Positions 38,373 through 50,454 of a stretch of 64,000 nucleotides of DNA are shown here, piece by piece. Positions within the stretch are counted from its first letter, which is position 1. Each line of letters starts with the position of its first letter. Below the pieces are notes generated by a model. It saw only the letters and a list, made by a program, of their open reading frames with translations. It searched no databases and had not been told where the DNA came from. A program made the position numbers and the translations under genes. The stretch spans positions 13,724,058 to 13,788,057 of the forward strand of contig NC_066587.1 of assembly GCF_905475345.1 (NCBI RefSeq), read 5' to 3'. The DNA comes from Vespula vulgaris. Lineage: Eukaryota; Arthropoda; Insecta; Hymenoptera; Vespidae.

Positions 38373-38980
38373 AAAGAAAGAGAAAAATCGTCTTAAAAAG
38401 AATGTCCGAAGGATTTCGGAGATTGGGATAGAGTCCGCGCAAAATTCAAGAGATCACGCTGTCCGACATCGTCGTCTTCTTCTCCTTCTTCTTCGTTCTC
38501 CCGTTGGCGCGTTATCTCGCCAGTATCACCGCTCTCTTTATCGCGTGGTAGGAAGAATAAATCACATCGATCCTCGTCCGAGACGATCGAACGTCGTCGT
38601 CGTCGTCGTTGTTGGCGAACTTCGTCATAGAGTCCTTTTGTTATCGTCCGAAGTCGTTGATCCTCCTTGTATTCGCCGAGGGTATGTGCCCGTGAACTAT
38701 TATAGACGATCGGACTTTCGAGACGAGATCGGTGCCACAAGACACACACGAATGAACATTACACGGCTCTTAATCGAGTCGCTTATCGTCCGATATTTCT
38801 CGTCTTTATGAAAAACGCGCGAATCGTATTCGGCGACGAATAGGATGATGATGATAATGACGACGAGGACAAAGAAACGAAGAAAGAAGAGAAAAAAAGA
38901 GAAGGAAAAGATCGAGATTGTCGTCCGGGTCGACGGACACGCGGCGAGGATTGAAGTGAGCGCCGTCAGCGTCGTCCAGC

Positions 38981-39060
38981 CTTCGCCACCGTCGCCACCG
39001 TCGTCGTCGACGTCGACGTCGTCGTCGTAGTCGTAGTCGTAGTCGTAGTCGTAGCCGTCG
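38981..39060. repeat. (GTC)n / (GTCGCC)n / (GTAGTC)n trinucleotide block
   Basis: A run of GTC-based triplets changing from GTCGCC to GTCGTC, GACGTC and GTAGTC units. A smaller (GTC)n tract is at about 38593-38612. It yields artefactual Arg-rich or Asp/Tyr-rich open frames on the minus strand. Confidence 0.88.
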
Positions 39061-41605
39061 CCAACCTCGTTCCGAACCGGACGCTTGCGCAGGAGCGCCA
39101 GCCGCCCTTCGACGTGCGTCCATCCAAAGGGGGATGAATCGTTTCCCTTCCTTGCCGTTATTATCAATTCACCTAGTTTTCGTCATAATCGTTGGAAGCC
39201 TGCAGTCTTCCAGTCGTCCGAGTACGTGAATTAACAATGAGCTCTCCTCACGAGCGAGTGAGTGTACGCGCGCGCACTCACTACGCCATACGATAATGAG
39301 CCCGTTGTAAATAAAGGATTCCGATCGACACAGGGATTCCTTCATTCCTTTTCCTAACTTCTCTTTTCTTAACATATATTTGTATAGACAGATATCGGTA
39401 TAGTTACGTGTTTGATGTATTTTATTTCTTCTTTTCTTTTCTCTATTTTTCTTTTTGTCTTTTTTATTTTTCTTTTCTTTCTTTCGTTTGGAAAAAGAAT
39501 ATGGACCAATGTTATGACGCCTCTTTATTCTCGACTCTCTTACATCCTACGATGTTGACTCGCTCGAATACTCGACACTGTTCCTCTCGATCATCTTCAC
39601 TTTTTGAAACTTTTCCAAATTCGTTTTCTAGGAAAAATTCGATTTCGTATTTAGCTACTTATACCGCGATGAAAAGCACTTGTGAAAACGCTAGTCTGCG
39701 TACGTCAAAGAGAGTTAGCGATAAGCAGTTAACGTTAGTTATCGCGAAAACTTCTTCGCTATGGATAGGCCTATAGAATTTCAATGGATGTAGAGAGAAC
39801 GTCGGGGAGAATGGGAAACACAAGTTGCTAATTAGATAGGGTAGTTGAGACAATCCCTAAGCTCAATGAACCACGGATTAAAGTTTTAACGTCTCCGTTT
39901 TCTCGTTTCAAGCGACATTTATATACTTAGAGCGAATACGAGAGAGTGTCAACGTACTTAGCAGCTTTAAACTAAAGTATGAAACTATACGGTTAATTAC
40001 TCTCTCACGAATTAAAGAATAGATTCATGAATAAAAAATATTTACTATTATTCATAAATCTCTTACGTTTTTATTCCACTCATAAAATTCTTTCGATCGA
40101 ACGCCTATTCAAAATTAACTCCGCAAAGGATTTACTGAACGAATCACTATGACGTAACGACTGACGTAAAGATCGAAAGCAACTCCCCCACGCGTTTTAG
40201 TTAGGTCAGGCCGATATTTAGTTCGATCTATTGTAAAACGAAATTATTTATAACCGAGCGTATATCGTTAAAATATGCGAGAGATAGCTATGTTCCGGAC
40301 GAGCGATTGACGTCCATCATAAAAATGAGTAAAAATAAGTAGCAGATAGGTACCTCTTCGCAGGATTAATTTTATTATCCACTCGCTCTATTATTTTTAT
40401 TATCTCGTTATTGGCGTTACTCTCGTTTCGACGACGAGCAAGTAAGAGAATCAGAGTCGGTTTGTAGTCACTTATGCGAACATTCATTCGTTCGTTCATT
40501 CGCGAGAGAGCTATTGAATCCGTGGCAGCGATATTTCCTTCGGCACAGAAATTCCTTCCCGCGTTTTCCTCGTATAGATGACTTTCATACACATACATAC
40601 ATATATACGTACCTATACATATATTATGTCGAATTGCATATTCCGAACGACATGTCTCGCGCTAATAGAATCTGCGGAACTCGTAAGTGCATACGCTTAA
40701 AGAAGTCAAGCTTTTGAAGAGCTCGCGAAAATTCTTAGGCTTCGATTTTATTGGCTTCTCGTATGTGCGAAAGCGATGCGCTAGAAAATAGGTCCTCGAT
40801 CGAAATCGACGAAGAAGAGACGCGTGAAATCTAATAGAAGATTTTGAAGTTTTCTTTACCTCTTTATTTCTGAAATATAAAATGTTCCTATCTAAAAAAA
40901 TCACATAAGTAGGTAGTAACGAGACTGAAAAACGACCATCAAGAATATGCTGACCAGTAGTTGAACATCCGTCGGAGAGAATGATATTATGTAAATCTTC
41001 ATAAATTTACAAATTTTTATCTAACCGTAGAAACATTTCACGTTCGTAGATATTATTCTCCGGATTTCCTCATACTTCACGTGTATCCATTCTTAATGAA
41101 ACAGAAGTGGTCCTAATTAACTCGTTGTCTGCTCTTACCTCGGTGTTTCAGCTTCTTTTATAACTCTCCGAGATTTCACTGGCTACGTGTCGAAAAGAAA
41201 ACCAAACGAAGCGGTCGTCTTACTAAGACTATTATGTGATTAGCTATATCAAAGAATATGAAACTTTTTTCATATAGAAGCTTTCATTTTTATCGTACGG
41301 GGAATGATAGCTGAAGAGAGAATGGGAGAGAACGAGAATGATGAAACTTGACAAATGCCAGGTAATTATCCAAGAGTGCTGATTTTTAAAAGTCCTCAAG
41401 TCCCTCCGATAAAAGGAACGTCATCGTGATGGCGAGTACACGCTTGAATGGAGCTAATATCAGACTGGCTTTTCGGTTAGATCCGAGGGAGTTTTCGTGA
41501 GGAGGACAAGTGGAAGCCCGGTGGTCTTGGGAATGACGTCGCGACGGAAGGTGAATGAAAAAAAAAAGAAAAACGGACAGAAGCAGAGATGTTACCGAGC
41601 TCGAC

Positions 41606-41631
41606 AACGACGACGACGACGACGACGACAT
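41606..41631. repeat. (GAC)n trinucleotide repeat
   Basis: Seven to eight GAC triplets. Confidence 0.85.
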
Positions 41632-41807
41632 CGATAGAGATGTGCGATGGTGGTCATCGTGTCGGTGGGATGAGAAGAGGGAGGAGAAAGAAAAGAGGAA
41701 GTGGTCGGAGGGCCCTCATCATCCTCCGCTAATATTTACTCATGCGAACACAAAAACCACTCCCTTCAAAAGTACGTACACTCCTTCCCTTGCAGTACTC
41801 TCTCTCT

Positions 41808-41868
41808 CTCTCTTTCTCTCTCCTCTTCTCTTTCTCTTTCTCTCTCTCTCTCTTTCTCTCCTCTTTTA
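41808..41868. repeat. (CT)n-rich tract
   Basis: CTCTCT and TTTCTC words over about 60 bp. Confidence 0.85.
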
Positions 41869-42343
41869 CTCATTTTTCTTTGGTTGATAAAGATACGAGG
41901 AAGTCGTCGAGAAAGTGTGTTTAACTCCGTCTATGGCACCAACGGAATTTCGTTTTGTGATCGCGTCGATGAATCTGGGGGATCCTTCTCGAAAGGGATT
42001 GGTTAATAATAATAACGTAAAAACGATTCGTATATAATCAAGAGGAATGGCGACGTTCGACTCGCCTCGAAACAAAACACCATTTCTAAGAGAATAGGTA
42101 TCAAGTTTTCTAACAGCATGGCTTCTTCGTATTTTCCGAGAGTGGCTCGAGCTAATTGCATTCTCTCGCAATATTTCCACGCTCCTATAGTAAATTAAAT
42201 AAGAAACGGGTCGCAAATGAAAATGAATTTTATCGAACGAATGGCTACTGCGACAATCGGTGAAAACTTTTTAATAATATCATTCTAAACTTGAATGTCC
42301 CAGCCTGAGTTTGTTACGATATGATTTTATTTCTTTTTCCTAT

Positions 42344-42345
<2 letters not shown>

Positions 42346-42379
<34 letters not shown>
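42346..42379. repeat. (AT)n microsatellite
   Basis: About 17 TA dinucleotides. Confidence 0.88.
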
Positions 42380-42381
<2 letters not shown>

Positions 42382-45369
42382 TAATTAAATACGAAACCAT
42401 AGTGATGTATCCACAATGGATATGAATGAGCAAAAAGTAAAAAAAAGAATTGCATCTATTTATACAATTTTCATTGAATTTCCTCAATATTATTGTATAA
42501 AGCAAAAGGCTTTGCGAACCTAGAGACTATGACTACCACTACTGAGTCCATAAATGAGAAACGAGGCTTTCAAACGAACCAATAATCAAATTATCGTGGT
42601 ACCGAAGTCGATGTGCAAGCAAGCCAAGCAGTTTGCGCAAAGGCAATGTTTCGCTCACTGTCTTTGCTTCCCAGACTGAATTAGATTTCGGTTCTGGCTA
42701 AACGTTTGACTTCCTTTTTCCTTTTATTTCTTTTAGCCTCGACCATGCCGGCAGTCATTACTACCACTTGTCACACTCTTCGTTTTTCTCTTCAAATCTG
42801 TCTGTCCGTGATTTCTATCGAATTTCATTCTTTTTTTCGTCTTCGAATCAAACTTTGTAGAGACTGATCGAATCCTCTCCTTTCCGTCCTTCTCGTTTTT
42901 TTTTTTTTTTTGTTAGCTACATCGTCCAGAAGGTCTTCAGCACGTCCCTGATATTACCGGTCGAAGTCAATGCAAAATGTTCGAAATATCTATCGAGCAT
43001 AGAATCGTAAAGAGAAATGGATGGAAAAAAAGATGAACTAAACATTGCGGACCATGTACATGGAGCAAGAAAAAGAAAAAGCGAGTATTTAGAGAGTGTA
43101 CATTGCAACGTGCATTCCTCTAGGGAGATTGCCGAGTTTCCTTGTCAACATGGTGCATCTTCCGCATGATAAATAAAGACCGGTAATATAGTCGTATAAA
43201 AGTACCTACCTTGTGTATACTATGCATAGGATTTTAGACTACAGTAGATGGCTTTCAAGAAGGAAGATTTCGAGAATTGCGAAGGGCAGCCGCTGTAAAA
43301 ATATGTGCAAGTCATGGCACAACGAAGCTTTCACATAGGTATGTACGTATAACTCTGTGTACGCGTGTACGTGTGTACACGTACACTCTTCGTTCAAAAC
43401 AATGCCCTACCGTGAAATAAAAAGAGCCGTGGGGTAAAAAATATTCTGATACTGTACCGTGCAAATGGACGACGAATAAATCATGAGAGAAACGTGAAGA
43501 GACATAGAAAATACGGGAAATCGTTGCAGGAAACATCACTGATAAGAACGATATTATCAAAGGACAGATTCTTTCTTTCTTTCTCTCTCTTTTCTTTCTT
43601 TTGATTGTCCGAACAATAGATTTTTTGTTTTGGCAATTAATGTCATACTATTCTATCAATATCTATGGAGGGGATATGTCTATCACGTAGTTATTATTTT
43701 GCATAAGATAGATAATAGATAGATAATAAATATTATTTAGTTTTAAATGTTCTTTCTTTTTTTTTCTTTTTATAGATTAAAAACGTGTTCGAATTTGAAA
43801 AGTCATTTTTATTATTACGTTTCTATTACGAAAGAAAAGAAGAAAATTAGAAAACTTCCAATATCTATGTGATCTTTCTATTTGTTATATTTCAAATAAA
43901 ATGAAATTCCATGTTATTAGCTGAGAAATTATCGGTCTTCTATTGAATCGTATCGAGACGCAAGGTTTTACTACAAGCTTGAAATGTATTGATTTTTAAA
44001 ATACTTTGCGATATGATAAAGAACAATGTGACGCTAAGTAAAAGACTCTGTTATCTGATTTGTATTTATGTTACTGTAATTCTTAGTAATCGAGTTTTTA
44101 TTTCAAGCATATCATGTGATCGAAAGTCTTCGTTCGGTGATACGAAATTAATGAAATTTTTTGCTACAAAATCTCTTGATCGATGGATGCATGATTTCAA
44201 GATAATAGATAAGGTTAGATATTTCGTTATATTTTGAAAACGAATTCGTCTTTCTATTTTTACGAAAGAGTTTTACATAAAAATACAATGACCGTCATGA
44301 TATTTTCAATATTCAAGAATGTTATTTCTTGAGGAACTTCGATATTGTTCCTTAATAAATTTGTTCATTGTAGATGTTCATTGATAAATCAAGATTGTAA
44401 AATTCAAAATGAATTCCGAGAATAATACGAGTTACAGATAAACAAGGGAGAAATGAAACGAAGAAGAAATAAAAATTTAACTTTGTTAACGGGAAAGAAA
44501 GAGAAGTGAAATAACTCGTTTTCTTTATTAAATATTTTACGTAGAAAAGTCCATTCTTTGAAAAAAACTCAGTTCTTTGCAGTATACATACATTAACTCG
44601 TGTTTAATGAACGTATATTTACGTTTTGAATATTACATTAAAGTAGAACTCCCGTTAATTTATTATTTATCTAATCTTAATATTTTAACATATATATTAC
44701 TATTCGATCATGTGCTTGTATTCTTCTTAGTTCTATAACGTCTTATAAGTTAATTATGTGGTTAACTGAAAATTCGCTTAAAGAGTTAAAAGCGGTTACG
44801 CTAAAGTCAAATTTCTCGAAGGAGTATTCGTGCAGGCACTGAACTCACTTTCTTTTATTCTCCGTGCAAAGACTACGTAAGATAGAGTAAACTTCGAAAG
44901 TTTTCGATGTGGGATTGCTCCGTCATGGATTATAGATATCGCTATGAAACTACAGTAGCATATAATGGAGCGATAGGACTTCTTCATTATGCAGAGCAAT
45001 CATCGTTGCAATTTCCTTGGAGTTCTTTGTTCGTCTCATTATCGTCTCGATTGATTGAATCTACTCGAGAAATAAACGTTCTTTCGAGCAAGTTCTTAAA
45101 CAAATCATTCGTTGACACCTGCAAAGATATCAATGGTTCGACTATGTTTTATTCAAACGGTTAAGTACTAGCAACGGACTAAAAAATACGAGCTCATTTA
45201 GCATTTGATTCGAGGTAGGTCCATACACATGGATCAGCTCATTAAGTCAACCAAACTCATTAAATAGTCGTAGCGCTAGCTCGTTAAATCCATGTAATTA
45301 TTCATCTTGAAGTCTGGCAGCATTGTCTCAATCCATAGAGGATTCTATTGTCTCATACGATACTAAAAG

Positions 45370-45420
45370 ACAGAGAGTGAAAGAGAGAGAGGGGGAGAGA
45401 GAGAAAGAGAAAGAGAAGAA
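45370..45420. repeat. GA-rich microsatellite
   Basis: Imperfect GAGA/GAAAGA tract. Confidence 0.8.
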
Positions 45421-46819
45421 AGGAACGAAAAAAGAGAGAATCATTTGCCGTGAAGATCTTCGTCTACAGAATTTCGATACACGGTGTATTCTTAAAAATA
45501 TTGTCAGAACGTGTCTATTTCATAAAAAGACAAAAATCTTAGAAGGATTAAAATTCATTGCGAAATTTAATATTCTACATTTCATTTATTATATACCTTT
45601 ATAAATTCTGTATAATCAATTTATGCGAGATAATTGTTTTTTATCCGTCGGTTGTCATCGGTCGATTATCTCCGTCGTATTCATATAATGAATTTGCTCA
45701 AAATTGTATAATATATATGAAATTGCGATAAGTAACGATGAAAAATATCGATGTTTAGCTCGGATCCATTTTCGTCTCATTTATTATACAATTAAAGATG
45801 TTTCCAGTCGAACATAGAGGTTAAACAAATTTTAGTCGTCCTTATCTAGAATTTCAATTATTCGTATAAATGATAAACGATCAAAAATAATGATCGATGT
45901 TCATGTAAAAAGGCCAATGACGATGACGCGACGCCTTAGGTAAGGCACATTGTTGTATAAGAACACGTGAGCAAAGGTAGCACGTCCGCCAGAGAGCTTC
46001 CAATATCGAGCTATGTGGAATGTAAGTAAACTCGGTTGTGAAGGCTAAAGCTACGACACGCTCGTCTCTGTCTCCATTATATGCAAATTTCTGCGAGTTG
46101 CATCGAAAACCTCAACATCGTTAACCTCCGAAAGCCATCGATTAGGTTCGGTAAGATACTTCGAAAGAAACGATGTGAGAACAAGTTAAGATCTTTCGCA
46201 AGAGTCATCGAAGATGACTCGTTAACAGATAAAAGACGGGCATAGAAATCTTTCTTTAAAATATTTTTTCGTTCCAGCGACAAACTTTACTTTAGTTTTT
46301 TTGATAAAAACAAATTACCGATACGACGAAAGAAACTTTGTACTTTGCTCGATAACAAAACCGAAAAGCAATGACTTAATTGAATGCTCGTATAATCGGA
46401 TTTTATCATTTTATCTGATTTGCCAAAAATAATAGATTAATACGAAATAAATGAATGTATTACATTTTTGTAGAACTGGAAGAATGATCGAATAAAATAA
46501 ATATAATTAAACTATTCATAAATTCATCAGTTTCCAATTGTTAATAATAACGTATTGTAATCCATTGAAATCACTTAATGGTATATACATATGTACGAGA
46601 ACTTTGTTACATTTTTTTCGAGAAACGTAATCGAACTTTTGCATAAGCGTTAATTTCCTCGAGAAGTTGTCTGTATCTCAATTCGCATAGATCTCGTTTT
46701 AAACAATTGGTTTATCTTTTTATCAGAAATGAACGTTTCCATTCGTAGTCGTCCTGAATTCCTTCAATCAATAACTTACGATAAACTACTTTTTACGAAA
46801 CTTTATTAATGACAGAGTA

Positions 46820-46860
46820 GATATCCGAATCTCGGATATCGCGATAGAGGGATCGCGATA
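46820..46860. promoter_or_regulatory. Perfect 9-bp inverted repeat plus 8-bp direct repeat upstream of APN-A
   Basis: GATATCCGA at 46820-46828, spacer ATC, then TCGGATATC at 46832-46840 is a perfect hairpin-capable palindrome. Overlapping its right end, TCGCGATA occurs at 46839-46846 and again at 46853-46860. The module ends 138 bp before the APN-A ATG, so it may be a protein-binding site. Function is inferred only from position and symmetry. Confidence 0.45.
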
Positions 46861-46998
46861 AAGAAACGTTGCACAATAAATAAATTTCATTTCTAATTGA
46901 GCCACGACGAAGTAGATTAATCTTCTCGAATCATCGGTAAGTCGATCTTTCTATGATTTCTTGATTCATGCTTGATCGACTTGCTTCAAATAAATACG

Positions 46999-49900
46999 AT
47001 GAGTTTACATTTTAAAAAAATTTTACATTTTCTTCTTTATATCATTTTAATTGATTTCAATTTCGCGAATAACACAACAAAGCATGAAATCGATGATGCG
47101 TCGGTATACAGATTACCAAAAAATATAGTTCCGATTTCCTATGATCTACGAATATTAACAAAATTGGCTGCAAACGACTTTCTCTATGAAGCCGAAGTTC
47201 GGATAACGTTCGACGCATTGGAAAAGACAAATACGATAGTACTACATGCTCATAAGCTAAGAATAGATAAGGATAAATCTTTTCTATACAGAGGAACCGA
47301 TAAAATTTTGATTCACGATCAATATATCGATACAAATAGACAATTTTATATCGTCAAATGCATGAAATATTTCGAAGTTGGACGGTATACTTTGGTTCTT
47401 TCTTTTGTGGGAGAAATCCAGGATGACGTGTTTGGATTTTATAGAAGTTCCTACGAGGTGGATGGACAAAAGAAGTGAGTTCATTATATGCTATTTATCA
47501 TTAGCTTTTATTTATTTGCATCAATTGTTTCCAGATGGATTGGTATAACTCAATTCTCACCTACATACGCTCGGCAAGCGTTTCCGTGCATGGACGAACC
47601 ACATTTAAAAGCGACATTTACAATAAGCATTGGTCATTATTCTAATCAAACGGCCACTAGTAATACCGATATAAAAAAGATTGAGGAGGTGTTAGTATAA
47701 TTTCATGCAATGGGTACAACATTTTTTTATGTTTTAAATCATGGTCTTTAATTTGAACATTTGCAGCGATACATTTTATCGTCTGACAACGTTCCTGACT
47801 ACTCCACGGATGTCGACGTATCTCGTCGGATGGTCGGTACATGATTACGTAGTCGAAATTTCAGAATCCTCAAAAGATTTTAAGATCTGGACGAGAGACA
47901 GCATGCTATCGCACGGTAGCCTCGCTTTGAATCAAGGCTGGTTAATTTATACAGCTTTACAAAACTGGATGGAAGTAGAAAATCCTATTAAAAAAATGGA
48001 TCAATTTGCCATAGCTGATTTCAATTTTCACGCTATGGAAAATTGGGGTATGATAACGTATCGTGAGTCGGTAGTTCTATTTCAGAATGGAACAATTCCA
48101 ATGAGAAAAATGGTTGATGGCTTGGTTACTATGGCACATGAATATTCGCACACGTGGTTCGGGAATTTGGTAACGCCAGAATTTTGGAATGTCGCTTGGT
48201 TAAAAGAGGGCTTTGCCTCGTATTTCCAATATTTAGGACTCTCTTTGGTACAACCAACATGGAAAATGATGGATATGTTTGTCGTTGATTACGTTCAACC
48301 TACTCTTCTCTTGGATTCTGTGAATCACAATAGATCCATGAATGGTAAAAACGTCGGAAGTCCTAGCAGTATCATGGCTACGCTAGATTTTGTTACTTAT
48401 AGAAAAGGTTTATATTATAACTCTAAGCTTTATTTCAAAAGTATCTCAATGAAACAAAATGCTTATTCTTCTCTATAGGAGCGTCCATAATTCGAATGAT
48501 AAAACATGCGATTGGTGAGAATGTCTTTCAGAAAGGATTGCGACATTATTTAAGTGAAATGTACGTGATTGAGGTGCAAACGTTTTGGTAATCGATCGAA
48601 CGAAATTAATCATGATAATATTTAACGAACATTTTAGGTCGTATCGAGTTGCCAGACCATACGACTTGTATAATTATTTGCAAAGAGCTATTGATTCGTC
48701 ATCAAATAGCACGAAGAACTGTAAATTTGTCAAGGACGTTGTCGAATCTTGGGCAAATCAAGTGGGATATCCTTTGATAACGATAACGCGAAATTATACA
48801 AAACATTGGGCATTGGTATCTCAAGAACGATTTTATCTTAATCGAGACACGAGAAAAATGAACGACAATGACGAAGAACACACATGGTGGATACCTCTGA
48901 CCTTCGCTACGAGCTCGTCTATTATCGATTTTCGAAGGACTCGGCCGAAGCTCTGGCTATGTCCTTGGGATAAGAGGACGATGATTTCGAACTTTCGCGA
49001 CACCGATTGGGTGCTCTTCAACGTCCAGCAAATCGGATTCTACCGAGTCAATTACGATGAGACCAATTGGAAGATGCTTATTGATCACCTCAGATCAAAG
49101 GAGTTTATCTCCATTCCCTCGGTGAACCGTGCGGCTCTCCTCGACGATGCTTTTAATCTGGCAAGAGCAGGATATATAGATTATTCGATTCCATTCGACT
49201 TGTCCAAGTATCTTAAGAGAGAGACGGACTACGAGCCTTGGCTCGCCGCCGTTAATAATTTCATGTTTCTCAATCGAATCTTGAATAAAGTATCGAAGGT
49301 TCATACAGCGTTCCAGGTAAAAAAAAGGGTTAAGAGGCGTCGATATTTTTTTCGATATTCATAAGAGATTCAACAAAAAATCGGTTTATCGTAAATTTTG
49401 TTTTTTAGAAATACGCGGAAAATCTGATTTTACCTATTTACGAGTTATTGGGATTCATGGAGGATTCGTCCGATAACGTCCGGACGAAACTTCAACGGGA
49501 GATAATATTATCGGCCTCGTGCGCGCTCAATAACGCTCACTGCCTCGAGACATCGAAAATGTTATTTAATTCGTGGATATCGTCATCGAATGAAACGTAA
49601 GAAAGAAAAAACATTTATAAATCCATTTTAAACGTAACGCATGTTTTCATTTATTTAATTGATATTTTTTCATCGATTTATTTAGAATATTACCTGATTT
49701 GAAAAGTTTCGTCTATTGCATTGGCATACGTACAGGGAATGATAAGGATTGGCTTACAGTGTGGAAAAGATTATTCGACACAGATTTACATATCGAACAA
49801 GAACTTTTACTGTCTGCACTCGGATGTAGTCGAAATCCTATTTTATTGAATAAGTATGTTTCATAGCGACAAGTAAGTATGTACGAATGAAAACTCACAA

Positions 49901-50454
49901 ATGGTAATTTGTCGACAGATACCTGAACGTATCGATTACTCGAAATTCGAGAATTCGTAAGCAGTACAGATTTTCGATAGTTACTGCTGTTACGAAGGGT
50001 AATCCAGAAAACGTCGATCATACTTTAGAATTCGTTGAAAACAATCTCGGAAGCATTATTGATTCGTACGTATCGAACGTGTATACGCATTAAAATGTAT
50101 GTTGATATATTTTTGATCGATAAAAATAACTATTATTATTTTTCGAACAGACAAGGATACGATTTTTTAGGTAAGATGTTTATTTCTATAGGAGAGCATA
50201 TGACAACTACGGAACAGACAAACAAGGTAATGAAATATTTACTTAATATCACGAATACGATGAATATCTGTGAAGAATGAATGAATGCAAATTAAATTGT
50301 ATACATTTAATTTTTATAGCTTCGTCGTTTCATCGATCAAAATATAAAACGTCTAGGATCAGCCTCGAAAGCAGCAAAGAAAGCAATTGATTCTGCTATT
50401 GAAAATGCTAAGTGGGTTGGAAAGTATGCGCCTCTCATTGCTATAAATGTCTGA
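46999..50454 (+). CDS. Aminopeptidase N-like protein (M1 zinc metallopeptidase), paralog A
   Basis: Ten exons: 46999-47474, 47535-47690, 47767-48407, 48479-48560, 48638-49316, 49409-49596, 49686-49853, 49919-50065, 50151-50226 and 50320-50454, giving 915 residues. It should remove N-terminal residues from peptides. The N-terminus (MSLHFKKILHFLLYIILIDF) is a signal peptide. Then come the M1 N-terminal domain (YRLPKNIVPISYDL), the catalytic domain with HEYSH at 335-339 and third zinc ligand Glu358 in WLKEGF, candidate catalytic Tyr422, and an ERAP1_C-like helical domain (FYRVNYDETNW onward). GAMEN is replaced by HAMEN at 299-303. The C-terminus lacks a hydrophobic tail, so the product is probably secreted. 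Unlike its neighbours it has no introns after the HAMEN exon segment or after FQY, and it has one extra intron near the C-terminus. No non-ATG start is needed: ATG 46999 fits the signal peptide. Confidence 0.9.

Larger units (their letters stand above)
38128..39120 (-). promoter_or_regulatory. CpG-rich block with a strong minus-strand splice donor: candidate promoter/noncoding first exon of the muscarinic receptor
   Basis: From about 37560 to 39120 the sequence is visibly richer in G, C and CpG than its surroundings. Reading the minus strand, CACGCAAG|GTGAGC at 38128/38127 is a near-consensus 5' splice site, and the next good minus-strand acceptor tied to coding sequence is the one at 29624. 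CpG-rich initiation regions and long 5' UTR introns are common for insect neuronal genes. The TSS cannot be placed. The block may instead serve a different transcript, and no protein is convincingly encoded in it. Confidence 0.35.
39121..46819. other. Intergenic DNA without a recognised gene
   Basis: I cannot support any gene here. Visible content includes a (GAC)n run at about 41606-41631, a CT-rich block at about 41808-41868, (AT)n at 42346-42379, a purine tract at about 45370-45420 and a GTAC-rich palindromic patch at 43356-43386. A TATA-like GTATAAGAAC at about 45955 followed by a donor-like GAATGTAAGT at about 46018 could be an upstream leader exon of the first aminopeptidase, but no matching acceptor before its ATG is evident. 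Confidence 0.5.

Noticed and set aside
38700..39167. Asp/Tyr-rich 155-residue and Arg-rich 105-residue open frames on the minus strand
   Set aside because: Both are readings of the same GTC/GTAGTC triplet block in different frames, which shows that the repeat and not a gene keeps the frames open.
46972..46998. Upstream TTG-initiated extension of APN-A
   Set aside because: The ATG at 46999 directly begins a good signal peptide; a non-ATG start in a eukaryotic secreted protein needs evidence that is not here.
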